64,000 bases of DNA from Gulosibacter chungangensis. Its GTDB lineage: Bacteria; Actinomycetota; Actinomycetes; Actinomycetales; Microbacteriaceae. The stretch lies in NCBI RefSeq assembly GCF_008831155.1, contig NZ_WBKB01000001.1, forward strand, positions 682,001 through 746,000. Direction: 5' to 3'. This document shows, one piece after another, positions 8,157-16,170 of this stretch (the first letter of the stretch is position 1; each line of letters starts with the position of its first letter). A program made the translations under genes and the position numbers. The notes below the pieces were generated by a model. That model did not search any database and was not told where the DNA came from. It saw only the letters and a list, made by a program, of their open reading frames with translations.

Positions 8157-9158
8157 ATGGGCATCGGACACAATCATGACCACGGTGGCGGCCAGAATGC
8201 CGTGCAGACCGCGACGGGAAGCCACCGCCGCCGCTTGATGGTGGTCCTCGGCATCTACGCCACGATCATCCTCGCGCAGATCGTCGGTGCCGCCGTGACC
8301 GGCAGCCTCGCGCTGATGGCCGAGGCTGGGCATATGGCCGTCGATGCCAGCGGCATCCTCATCGCCCTGATCGCGACGTTCCTCGCCGCACGCAAGGCAT
8401 CGAAGAAGCGCACTTACGGCATGATGCGCGCCGAGATCGTCGCCGTGCTGATCAACTGCCTCCTGCTGTTTGCGCTGGGCGGGATCATCCTGGTCGAGGC
8501 CGTCGAGCGGTGGTTCAACCCCACGGATGTCGAGGGTGGCGGCGTGATCGCCTTCGCGGTCGTCGGCCTGATCGGTGCGTCCATCTCCTTGATCATTCTC
8601 AGCCGCGGAGCGAAGGAGAGCCTGAACGTCAAAGCCGCGTTCCTCGAAGTCATGAGCGACGGTATCGGCGCAGCCGCGATCATCGTCTCGGGGATCCTGA
8701 ACATCACGCTCGGCTGGAAGCAAGGTGACGCGATCGCCGCTGCCGCGATCGGTGTGATCATCCTCCCCAGGGCATTCATGCTCCTCAAGCAGGCGATCAA
8801 TATCATCCTGCAGGGCGTCCCCGATGGCATCGACATCGAGCAGGTCCGCAAGGAGATCGATGGAACGGACGGCGTTGAGGCGGTCCACAGCCTCCACGTG
8901 TGGGCCCTGACCAGCGGAGTGCCCGTCATGAGCGCACATATCATCCTCACCGATGACGCGCACGAGCAAGGGCGGGGTACGCAGATCCTCGACCAGGTCA
9001 CCGAACGCATGCGCGAGCTCTTCAACATCGAGCACTCCACCGTCCAGCTCGAGGAGCCGGGGCACCTGGAGCACGAGGGCGCGATGCACCGTGACCTCGC
9101 GGGACTGACCGATGCTCCATCAGTCAGCGGCGGGCAGCACGCGGGGCACAGTCACTGA
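8157..9158 (+). CDS. Cation diffusion facilitator (Zn/Cd efflux, CzcD-like)
   Basis: The 333-residue protein has an N-terminal His-rich stretch (HNHDHGGG), six membrane segments, and a C-terminal cytosolic domain from about residue 220 (EIDGTDGVEAVHSLHVWAL) with a His-containing tail. Helix II carries the transport-site pattern H-M-A-V-D, while the matching helix V site reads E-V-M-S-D, that is Glu where many family members have His or Asp. CDF proteins exchange cytosolic Zn2+, Cd2+ or similar ions for protons. It follows the ArsR gene with no gap and is almost certainly controlled by it. Confidence 0.92.
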   Translation: MGIGHNHDHGGGQNAVQTATGSHRRRLMVVLGIYATIILAQIVGAAVTGSLALMAEAGHMAVDASGILIALIATFLAARKASKKRTYGMMRAEIVAVLINCLLLFALGGIILVEAVERWFNPTDVEGGGVIAFAVVGLIGASISLIILSRGAKESLNVKAAFLEVMSDGIGAAAIIVSGILNITLGWKQGDAIAAAAIGVIILPRAFMLLKQAINIILQGVPDGIDIEQVRKEIDGTDGVEAVHSLHVWALTSGVPVMSAHIILTDDAHEQGRGTQILDQVTERMRELFNIEHSTVQLEEPGHLEHEGAMHRDLAGLTDAPSVSGGQHAGHSH

Positions 9159-9267
9159 GGCCCGACTCCTCCGCAGGACTAGAAGTCGGACGGCGGGGCG
9201 ATCGATGACCGCCCCGCCGTCACCATCGAGCGGGGAACACGCCGACAATCCATCCCAGACACGGGTA

Positions 9268-9287
9268 TCATCGACATATGGCGATGA
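9268..9287. promoter_or_regulatory. ArsR operator overlapping the start codon (copy 2)
   Basis: TCATCG and CGATGA arms flank an 8-base centre that contains CATATG, with the gene's ATG in the centre. The arms CATCG/CGATG, the spacing and the 9-base offset to the ATG equal those at 7755-7772, so the two repressors probably share or once shared an operator. Confidence 0.65.
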
Positions 9288-9667
9288 AGGAAGCGGCGGC
9301 ACCCCCGGCAGCCTGGGCCGACGAGGTCTCCGCGATGACGGCCGCGGCCTGCCTGTTTCACAGTTTCAGCGATCCCTCGCGGCTAGTTATCCTTCAGCAT
9401 CTCCAGCTCGGTGAGCATCGCGTCGTTGACCTGACCGAGCACCTGGGGCTCTCGCAGAGCACCGTCTCCAAGCACCTCGCCAGCCTCAAGGACACCGGAC
9501 TGGTGGTCTCCCGTCCCGAAGGTCGAGCGTCCATCTACTCCCTCCAGCACCCGGAAGCACTCATCGAGCTGTTCACGGCAGCGGAAAAGTTCCTCAATCT
9601 GACGGGCGACGCGGTGAAGCTCTGCGCTCAGCATCAGACGAAAGCGCATAGAGGAAGCAAGAAGTAG
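9278..9667 (+). CDS. ArsR/SmtB-family repressor, paralogue of the 7764 gene
   Basis: The 129-residue protein shares the MAM start and much of the core with the repressor at 7764: D-P-S-R-L-V-I-L-Q-H-L, S-Q-S-T-V-S-K-H-L-A-S-L, and a wing RPEGRASIYSLQ. Candidate metal ligands are Cys23 with His27 (A-C-L-F-H), and a C-terminal K-L-C-A-Q-H set. No exporter gene follows directly, so its own target may have been lost, or it may act on the CDF operon through the matching operator. Duplication followed by divergence is the simplest history. Confidence 0.85.
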   Translation: MAMKEAAAPPAAWADEVSAMTAAACLFHSFSDPSRLVILQHLQLGEHRVVDLTEHLGLSQSTVSKHLASLKDTGLVVSRPEGRASIYSLQHPEALIELFTAAEKFLNLTGDAVKLCAQHQTKAHRGSKK

Positions 9668-10030
9668 CTCGGCGCCGCAGCTTTGCCAATTGCTACATCC
9701 GGTCTCAACGAGCTTCGAGGAACGATCGCGAGCCCGCTCCACGCGGCCCTTACGGACGAAGCGCCACCTTGCGGGCTTCGGGCCGGACAGGTCCAGCCAA
9801 TCCAAACGCTCCGGTTCGACGTTCACGCAGGCGAACCGCTTGAGCGCGGCTCCTTCGTCATCCTCGGACTCACCGGTCTGAGAGGTGTCCGGTAGCGGTG
9901 CTCCGGGGGTGAGTGGTGAGGTATTGGGGCGTCGGCGGTGCGGTCCGAACCGGTTCCGGCCTCGAGCGCATACATCGACATCATCCAGGACGCGCGGTCG
10001 TCCTTTCACCCGATCATCACGGATAGCGGG
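9668..10030. other. Intergenic stretch with a possible degraded coding fragment on the minus strand
   Basis: No intact gene is supported. On the minus strand, roughly 9690-9895 encodes a protein-like stretch containing PERLDWLDLSG and KPARWRF. This resembles the C-terminal end of flavin-binding pyridoxamine-oxidase-type proteins, but it has no start of its own and is continuous only with unrelated residues. It may be a gene remnant; confidence is low. Confidence 0.25.
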
Positions 10031-10045
10031 TACCCCTATGGGGTA
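10031..10045. promoter_or_regulatory. CsoR-type operator before the DUF6153 gene
   Basis: TACCCCTATGGGGTA has six-base arms that are perfectly inverted around a 3-base centre. It ends only 10 bases before the chosen GTG start of the next gene, so repression must act at the promoter with a very short leader. Confidence 0.75.
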
Positions 10046-10055
10046 CTCTAGACTC

Positions 10056-10487
10056 GTGGGCAATAGAGGCGGGTGCGTTCGCAAAGTCGCTGCGCGTCTT
10101 GGCGCCGCCCGATTGCTGCTGCTCGGCGGCGTCATCGTGCTCGTCATCGGTGGTCTGCTGGGTATGCACACCTTCACGAGCAACCACGTCGCGCCGCCGA
10201 CGACCGCTGTCTCCGCCCATACGGTCGCCGGGTCCACTCACGCCCCTGTTACGACCAACGACGCCGTCGATGCGTGTGTGAGCTGCGGAGAGCACGATTC
10301 CGACGGCGTCGGGATGATGCTGATGTGCGGCATGGTGCTCCTATCCGTGCTCGGCCTCAGTGTGCTCCGCCTTCCCTCGGGGGTGACAGTCCGCATCCAG
10401 CGCATTGTCCGACGGAAGCCCAGACTAAAACCGGCCCCACCTCATCTCAGACCCTCGCTCATAGCCCTCTCGATCAGTCGGACCTGA
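10056..10487 (+). CDS. Small membrane protein, DUF6153-like
   Basis: The protein of about 143 residues has two membrane segments, LLLLGGVIVLVIGGLLGM near residues 18-35 and VGMMLMCGMVLLSVLGLSVL near residues 84-103. A short extracytoplasmic loop between them contains Cys-x-x-Cys (V-S-C-G next to A-C) and His residues. This pattern matches DUF6153 proteins found beside DUF305 genes in actinobacterial copper clusters; the function is unknown. The GTG at 10056 is chosen because it lies just after the CsoR-type box; an ATG inside the box (10038) is the alternative. The DUF305 gene follows after 100 bases. Confidence 0.7.
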   Translation: MGNRGGCVRKVAARLGAARLLLLGGVIVLVIGGLLGMHTFTSNHVAPPTTAVSAHTVAGSTHAPVTTNDAVDACVSCGEHDSDGVGMMLMCGMVLLSVLGLSVLRLPSGVTVRIQRIVRRKPRLKPAPPHLRPSLIALSISRT

Positions 10488-10587
10488 TGGTGGCGCGCTC
10501 CTCGGCCTCAACCGCAGGAGCACGCCTGCTCGCCCGCTACCGCTCGGCGGGCGCTTCACCCATCGACCAAGAAGAGAGATACCAACC

Positions 10588-11187
10588 ATGAGCAAAGCCA
10601 GAATTGCTACTTTCGCCGCCGCGTCCATCACCGCCGTCCTGCTATTGACTGGATGCAGCAGCACGCCGTCCGGAACTGAGTCGTCCGGATCGTCCTCGGT
10701 GCCGTCGGCTGAAGTGTCGGCCGAGGCGAACGCCGCGGACGAGATGTTCGCAACCATGATGATCGTCCATCACGAGCAGGCGATCGAGATGAGCGACGTC
10801 ATCCTCGCCAAGAACAGTGTTGACCCGGCGGTCACCGAGTTGGCACAGAAGATCAAGGACGCCCAGGGGCCGGAGATCGACCGGATGAATGACTGGCTCA
10901 AGGCGTGGGGAGCGTCCGCCCCCGACATGGGCGGGATGGACCACGGCGATGGCATGGGCGGCATGATGTCCGAGGAGGACATGGCGGCGCTGGAAGCCGC
11001 CGACGGCCCAACCGCGTCGAGGCTGTTCCTTGAGCAGATGATCCAGCACCACGAGGGCGCCGTCGAGATGGCCGAGGCGCAGGTCAAGGATGGGCGGAAC
11101 ACCAACGCCGTCGAGCTCGCTGAGCAGATCATCGAGGCCCAGACGGCCGAGATTCAGGAGATGCAGGAGATGCTCAAGAGCCTGTAA
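10588..11187 (+). CDS. DUF305 lipoprotein (CopM-like)
   Basis: The 199-residue secreted lipoprotein has a signal peptide ending in the lipobox LLTGC near residue 23, a Ser/Thr-rich spacer, then two DUF305 helical repeats. These contain MMIVHHEQAIEMSD and QMIQHHEGAVEMAE, each with a paired His and distant Met residues, separated by a Met/Gly/Asp-rich loop (GGMDHGDGMGGMM). DUF305 proteins such as cyanobacterial CopM bind copper outside the cytoplasm. It is probably in one unit with the DUF6153 and CueP genes, under the box at 10031. Confidence 0.92.
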   Translation: MSKARIATFAAASITAVLLLTGCSSTPSGTESSGSSSVPSAEVSAEANAADEMFATMMIVHHEQAIEMSDVILAKNSVDPAVTELAQKIKDAQGPEIDRMNDWLKAWGASAPDMGGMDHGDGMGGMMSEEDMAALEAADGPTASRLFLEQMIQHHEGAVEMAEAQVKDGRNTNAVELAEQIIEAQTAEIQEMQEMLKSL

Positions 11188-11296
11188 TCGTCCCTGGGGC
11201 GGTCGGCTCGCCGTCCGGCCGCCCCAACCTCTACGTCGCGCGGCATCCACTTCACGCGATCCCCGTCCGCTACCAACAGACACAGCAAGGAACTCC

Positions 11297-11917
11297 ATGA
11301 ACAGACTCAGACCGTTCCCTGGAGGTGTCCGCATCCGAGCCATTGCTGTAGCAGCCCTGACGCTTGGCGCGATCATGCTCAGCGGGTGCGCGAGCGTCGA
11401 AGCCTCATCAACGTCGACCCCGATCAGCACCGACAACGACATCCTTGCCGAGCACAACCTCGATGGTCTCGACGTCGGCCAGCTCGTCAACGCACTCGAT
11501 TCAATGCCGTTGACTGACCGCCCAGACGGCCTCACCACTTCGATCACGGCAGAGGCGCTGACCCTGACCGACCAGCACAAGCACGCAGTCGAGGTCGCAC
11601 TCCCCAGCGACGTTATCTACGTGTCCATCGCTCCTTATCAGTCGCAGACTCACGACTGCTTCCACCACAGCCCTACGAGCTGCGTCGGAGAGTTGCGGAA
11701 CGTAGACGTCGTCGTGGTCGTGACCAACTCCGAGACGGGCGAGACGATCTTCGACGAGAACATGCAAACCTTCGACAACGGGTTTGCCGGCTTGTGGCTA
11801 CCTCGCGACATTCAAGCAACGATCACCATCACGCGCGGAGGACAAGCCGTCACCTCCAGCATCTCCACGGCCGGCGACGACGCACAGACCTGCATCACCA
11901 CGATGCAACTGACCTGA
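11297..11917 (+). CDS. cueP: CueP-family copper-binding lipoprotein
   Basis: The 206-residue protein has a signal peptide with the lipobox MLSGCAS near residue 30. The CueP features are clear: SQTHDCFHHSPTSC with Cys and His residues, the FDNGFAGLWLPRD segment, and C-terminal TCITTMQL. CueP in Salmonella is a periplasmic copper-binding protein; in a Gram-positive cell the lipidated form would sit on the outer face of the membrane. The start is the ATG at 11297 after AAGGAA; longer frames upstream overlap nothing meaningful. Confidence 0.9.
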   Translation: MNRLRPFPGGVRIRAIAVAALTLGAIMLSGCASVEASSTSTPISTDNDILAEHNLDGLDVGQLVNALDSMPLTDRPDGLTTSITAEALTLTDQHKHAVEVALPSDVIYVSIAPYQSQTHDCFHHSPTSCVGELRNVDVVVVVTNSETGETIFDENMQTFDNGFAGLWLPRDIQATITITRGGQAVTSSISTAGDDAQTCITTMQLT

Positions 11918-11931
11918 CACCCGTCTTGGAA

Positions 11932-11946
11932 TACCCCCCAGGGGTA
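11932..11946. promoter_or_regulatory. CsoR-type operator before the thioredoxin gene
   Basis: TACCCCCCAGGGGTA lies 15 bases after the cueP stop and 66 bases before the thioredoxin start. The arms equal those of the other boxes. Confidence 0.7.
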
Positions 11947-12012
11947 GCACGTTGCAGGGAATGGGCCCAGCGCCAGCGCACGCAAGATCAAAGGGAAGGC
12001 AAACCAATCACC

Positions 12013-12336
12013 ATGAGCGAAGCGATCAGCGTTGACGTCCAGACCTTCGACAAGGTCGTTCTGCAGAGCGACATCCCTGTCCTTGTCGACTTTTGGGCAC
12101 CCTGGTGTGGTCCATGCCGCGCGATCGCTCCGATCCTCGACCAGATCGCAGCCGAACAGGACGGCAAGCTGCGAGTGGTGAAGCTCAACGTCGATGAGAA
12201 TCCCAGTCTGGCCTCCCGCTATGACGTCAGTTCAATACCGGCCATGAAGGTCTTCCAGGGTGGCGAGGTCGTTCGGGAGGTCATGGGCGCTATGCCCAAG
12301 TCCCAGATGGAGGCACGCCTCGGCGGGATCATCTGA
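12013..12336 (+). CDS. trx: Thioredoxin
   Basis: The 107-residue thioredoxin has the complete active site F-W-A-P-W-C-G-P-C-R at residues 27-36, the cis-Pro loop S-S-I-P-A-M, and the C-terminal G-x-x-x-K helix region. It reduces protein disulfides in the cytosol. The ATG is preceded by AAGGGAAGG. A CsoR-type box lies upstream, so this copy is probably metal-induced and supplementary to a chromosomal thioredoxin, supplying reductant when copper oxidises thiols. Confidence 0.93.
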   Translation: MSEAISVDVQTFDKVVLQSDIPVLVDFWAPWCGPCRAIAPILDQIAAEQDGKLRVVKLNVDENPSLASRYDVSSIPAMKVFQGGEVVREVMGAMPKSQMEARLGGII

Positions 12337-12414
12337 CGACGCTTCCGTCTGCGCTAGCGACCCCCACACGGTTGGCACTAAGAGTGCGAGCCGCGCGCTA
12401 TACGCGCACCTGAC

Positions 12415-12448
12415 CCCCGAGACCGGCCCGCCCGTGACGGTCTCGGGG
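12415..12448. repeat. Inverted repeat upstream of the relaxase gene
   Basis: The arms CCCCGAGACCG and CGGTCTCGGGG are perfectly complementary over 11 bases with a 12-base loop, ending 16 bases before the relaxase start. It could terminate the thioredoxin unit, control the relaxase gene, or be part of an oriT, which often lies just upstream of MobF genes. It lacks a T-run. The function is not determined. Confidence 0.6.
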
Positions 12449-12464
12449 AGGGGCCGTCTTGGTG

Positions 12465-15400
12465 ATGACCATCCGGGTCATGTCGTCCGGCAAGGGCTAC
12501 GAGTACCTGCTGAAGTCGGTCGTCGTCGGCGACGGCGACCGCGAGATGAGTAGCCCGCTGACCCGGTACTACACCGAGTCCGGCTGCCCGCCCGGAACGT
12601 GGGCCGGCACCGGCCTGACGAGCCTCGACGACGGGCGCACCCCGGCGTTGGCCGAGGGCGACACCGTGACCGAGGAACATCTAGCCCGACTGCTCGGTGA
12701 GGGCATCCATCCGGTCACCGGGGACAAGCTCGGCAAGAGGTTCCCCTCGTTGCAACCCCCACGCGAGCGGATTGCGGCGCGGATTGCACGCCTCGACCCC
12801 GGCTTGCATGGCGAGGCACGGGCAGAGGCCGTGGAGCGCATCCGTGAGGAAGAGGTTGCGAAGAAGCCGCGCACCGCCGTTGCAGGGTTCGACCTGACGT
12901 TCTCACCGCCCAAGTCGGTCAGCGCGATCTGGGGCGTGGCCGACGCGGGCACGCAAGCCCTGATCGCGCAGGCGCATCACGCCGCGATGCGCGACACGAT
13001 CGCGTTGCTCGAACAGCGGGTCGCCGCAACCCGCGTCGGCGCGGGCGGTATCGCGCAGATGCCGATCGTGGGCGTAATCGCCACGGCGTTCGACCACTAC
13101 GACTCCCGAGCGGCCGACCCGCAACTGCATACGCACGTCGTGGTGTCAAACAAGGTGCAGGGCGAGGATGGCCGCTGGCGCACGCTCGACTCGCGTCGCC
13201 TGCACCGGGCGACGGTCGCGCTCTCGGCGTCGTACAACGCTTTTCTCACCGATCACACTGCGCGGTTGCTCGGCGTGACGTGGGTGCCCGTCGACCGGGG
13301 CAAGGACCGCAACACCGGCTGGGAGATCGAGGGGGTACCTGTCGCGTTGATCGCGGAGTTCTCCCGCCGCACCACAGGAGGCAGCGACAGCGGGGAGGGC
13401 ATCGAGCAGGCCAAGAACCGGCTGATCGAGCGGTACGTTGCCGAGCACGGCAGGCAACCCTCAGCGGCGACGATTGCGAAGCTCCGGCAACAGGCGACCT
13501 TGGAGACGCGACCCGAGAAGGAACTGCACTCGCTGGCCGACCTCACCGCCGACTGGCGTGCGCGGGCCGAGGTCGTACTCGGCGAGGACGCACCCACGTG
13601 GGCGCAGCACCTGCTCGACCGGGGTGCGACCGAAGCCCGGCTGCGTGCGGACGATCTCGGGCTGGAGCAGGTCGAGGATCTCGCCTCGGTGGTGCTGATG
13701 AGTGTGGCGAACCGGCGCGCAACCTGGGGGCGCTTCAACCTGCACGCCGAGACCATGCGGCAGATCATGGGCGTCCGCTTCGCAACCACCGAAGACCGTC
13801 TCCAGGTGCTCGATCAGATCGTCGCGCACGCGGAAGCCGAATCGCTCAGACTCACCCCGGACTACGACCGCGCCCTACCCGCTCACTACATCGAGAGCGA
13901 GGGCAATAGGTTCCAGCCCGTCGATCAGATCGCGTACTCCAGCCAAGACATCCTCGATGCTGAGCAGCGCCTACTCGCGCGCAGTCAGCGCACCGGCGGG
14001 CCATCATTGACGGCGCGGCTCGTCGCGCGGCATACCTCCCGCAAGATCAGGGGCGTCCGGCTCGACCCCGACCAAGCCGTCGCTATCACCCGCATCTCCC
14101 GTTCCGGGCTGACTCTCGATCTGCTGGTCGGCCCCGCTGGTTCCGGCAAGACCACCGCACTACGTGCTCTGCACCGGGCGTGGACAGCCGCACACGGACG
14201 CGACTCGGTGATCGGCCTCGCGCCGTCAGCGGCTGCCGCCGAAGTGCTCGGCGAATCGCTCGGCGTGCGGGCAGAGAACACCGCGAAGTTCCTTTACGAA
14301 CACCATCACAGACGCTGGAAACTCGAAGCCGGACAGCTCATGCTGGTGGACGAGTCCTCCCTCGCCGGAACCCTCGCGCTCGATCGCATCACCGAGCATG
14401 CCGCCAAGGTCGGAGCCAAGGTCGTGCTCATCGGCGATTGGGCGCAACTCTCGGCGGTCGAGGTCGGCGGGGCGTTCGGGATGCTCGTGCGCCATCGGCA
14501 AAGCGTGCCCGAACTCACGGATGTGCGCCGCTTCGCCAACGATTGGGAAAAGACCGCCAGCCTCGGCCTGCGACACGGACGCACCGATGCGCTCGACGAG
14601 TACCAGGAGCGTGGCAGGCTGGCGGGCGGTGACGCCGAGACGATGCTCGATGCGATCTACGAGGCGTGGCGCAGCGACCGCGACGAGGGCCTGCGCACGC
14701 TGATGATCGCGGGCACCGGCGAGATGGTCGCCCAACTCAACGAGCGCGCCCGCGCAGACCTCATCGAGACTGGGCAGGTCGAGGCAGATGGTGTGCGGCT
14801 GCATGATGGCACTACCGCAGGCGTCGGCGATCTCGTCGTCACTCGACTCAACGACCGCCGCTTGTCCACCGGCAGGGCGTGGGTCAAGAATGGCGACCGC
14901 TGGCACGTCACCCGCCGCTACGACGACGGCTCGCTCGCTGTGCGCCGGTTGGGGCGCGGCGACAAGCCCCACGGTAAAGCTCTCGTGCTACCCGCGAAGT
15001 ACGTCCGCGAGGAACTCGAACTCGGCTACGCCTCCACCGTTCACCGGGCTCAGGGAGCCAGCGTGGATACCGCGCACGCGCTCGTTGACCCTGAAGTCTC
15101 GTCGCGGGAGTTGTTCTATGTGGCGATGACGCGAGGCAAGCAGCGCAACTACGCCTATGTCATCGTGCCCGACCCGCACGAGATCGAAGCGCATCTCGGC
15201 CAGCCCGAACCCTTGACCGTGACGGACCGGCTCGCCAAGGTGCTCGCCCGCAGCGATGCTGACCTGTCCGCCACCGAAACCCTCAAGCTCGAGGTCGATC
15301 GACACTCCTCTCTGTCCACGCTGCTCGCCGAGTACGACGTGCTCGCCCGCGAAGCACAGACCGAGCGATGGGCAACTCTGCTCGATGTCGCACCGTTCCC

Positions 15401-16025
15401 CGAGAACGTGGCCGACGACGTGTTCACCAGCCCCTACTACGAACGCCTCGAAGCAGCCCTCGCCCGGCACGAGGCCGCCGGCCGTCTCGCGTCGGCCGCG
15501 CTTACCGCACTCGCACCGAGACTCACGCCGGGCGAAGACCAGGCTGACCCCGCCGCGCAGCTCGCCGACATGCTTGACCAAGCCACCCAGCAACTCCGGC
15601 CCGGTAAACGAACCAGGGCGCGGGTAGCCGGACTCATCGCGAAGCCTGTCGAGCCGATCGCTGACGACATGCAGACCGCGCTCGCCCAGCGGCAGGCGCT
15701 CATCGAGGCTGCTGCGCGCCGACTCCTACGCGACGCCCAAGAAGTAGGAGCCGCATGGGTGGCGAAGCTCGGGCAACCCAGCGCCCGCGCCGAGGCGCAA
15801 GAACGGTGGGAGGCGCACGCGGTCACGGTCGCGCTGTACCGCTACCGCTACGAGATCACCGGCCCGTCACCGCTCGGCGATGCCAAGGCCATCACGACCG
15901 CAGACCAAGCGGTCGAGTATCGAGCGGCACAGGTTGCGCTCCGGGGCGCTCAGACAGCGAACCGAGATCATGATCAGGTGCAGGATCGAGTTGCTCGTCG
16001 GCCAGACCCTCGGCTCCGCCTCTGA
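12465..16025 (+). CDS. traA: MobF-family conjugative relaxase/helicase (TraA-like)
   Basis: The 1186-residue protein has an N-terminal relaxase domain (about residues 1-400) with the HUH-type metal motif near residue 220 (LHTHVVVSN). A RecD2/TraI-type helicase domain follows, with Walker A GPAGSGKTT near residue 557, a Walker B-type VDESS, GDWAQLSAVE, and motif VI-like YASTVHRAQGASVD near residue 860. A helical C-terminal tail completes it. MobF relaxases nick oriT and unwind the transferred strand. The start is the ATG giving MTIRVMSSGKG; two upstream in-frame starts are less likely. No coupling protein or type IV secretion gene is in the window. The extreme C-terminus ends shortly before the CBASS genes and may be altered by their insertion. 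Confidence 0.9.
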   Translation: MTIRVMSSGKGYEYLLKSVVVGDGDREMSSPLTRYYTESGCPPGTWAGTGLTSLDDGRTPALAEGDTVTEEHLARLLGEGIHPVTGDKLGKRFPSLQPPRERIAARIARLDPGLHGEARAEAVERIREEEVAKKPRTAVAGFDLTFSPPKSVSAIWGVADAGTQALIAQAHHAAMRDTIALLEQRVAATRVGAGGIAQMPIVGVIATAFDHYDSRAADPQLHTHVVVSNKVQGEDGRWRTLDSRRLHRATVALSASYNAFLTDHTARLLGVTWVPVDRGKDRNTGWEIEGVPVALIAEFSRRTTGGSDSGEGIEQAKNRLIERYVAEHGRQPSAATIAKLRQQATLETRPEKELHSLADLTADWRARAEVVLGEDAPTWAQHLLDRGATEARLRADDLGLEQVEDLASVVLMSVANRRATWGRFNLHAETMRQIMGVRFATTEDRLQVLDQIVAHAEAESLRLTPDYDRALPAHYIESEGNRFQPVDQIAYSSQDILDAEQRLLARSQRTGGPSLTARLVARHTSRKIRGVRLDPDQAVAITRISRSGLTLDLLVGPAGSGKTTALRALHRAWTAAHGRDSVIGLAPSAAAAEVLGESLGVRAENTAKFLYEHHHRRWKLEAGQLMLVDESSLAGTLALDRITEHAAKVGAKVVLIGDWAQLSAVEVGGAFGMLVRHRQSVPELTDVRRFANDWEKTASLGLRHGRTDALDEYQERGRLAGGDAETMLDAIYEAWRSDRDEGLRTLMIAGTGEMVAQLNERARADLIETGQVEADGVRLHDGTTAGVGDLVVTRLNDRRLSTGRAWVKNGDRWHVTRRYDDGSLAVRRLGRGDKPHGKALVLPAKYVREELELGYASTVHRAQGASVDTAHALVDPEVSSRELFYVAMTRGKQRNYAYVIVPDPHEIEAHLGQPEPLTVTDRLAKVLARSDADLSATETLKLEVDRHSSLSTLLAEYDVLAREAQTERWATLLDVAPFPENVADDVFTSPYYERLEAALARHEAAGRLASAALTALAPRLTPGEDQADPAAQLADMLDQATQQLRPGKRTRARVAGLIAKPVEPIADDMQTALAQRQALIEAAARRLLRDAQEVGAAWVAKLGQPSARAEAQERWEAHAVTVALYRYRYEITGPSPLGDAKAITTADQAVEYRAAQVALRGAQTANRDHDQVQDRVARRPDPRLRL

Positions 16026-16170
16026 AGGTCGTCGTGCCCCGGAACGCTGTTCGCCACCTTCGTCGTCTAGCGCGGGGTGCGAGGCTTGCACCCCGTCGAT
16101 GTCGGAGCCCGCAACTATCATTGGAACACCAGACCACGCCCGAAATCTCAAGGCAGAAAGGGGGGACAGC

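Noticed and set aside
7722-9089. A 455-codon minus-strand open frame opposite the ArsR-CDF operon
   Set aside because: Low-complexity Asp/Arg/Gly-rich translation, no start site, and entirely opposite two well-supported genes.
16116-16121. Full -35/-10 promoter for the CBASS operon
   Set aside because: TATCAT is a reasonable -10, but the nearest TTGCAC lies 24 bases upstream, too far for a standard spacer, so no complete promoter is called.
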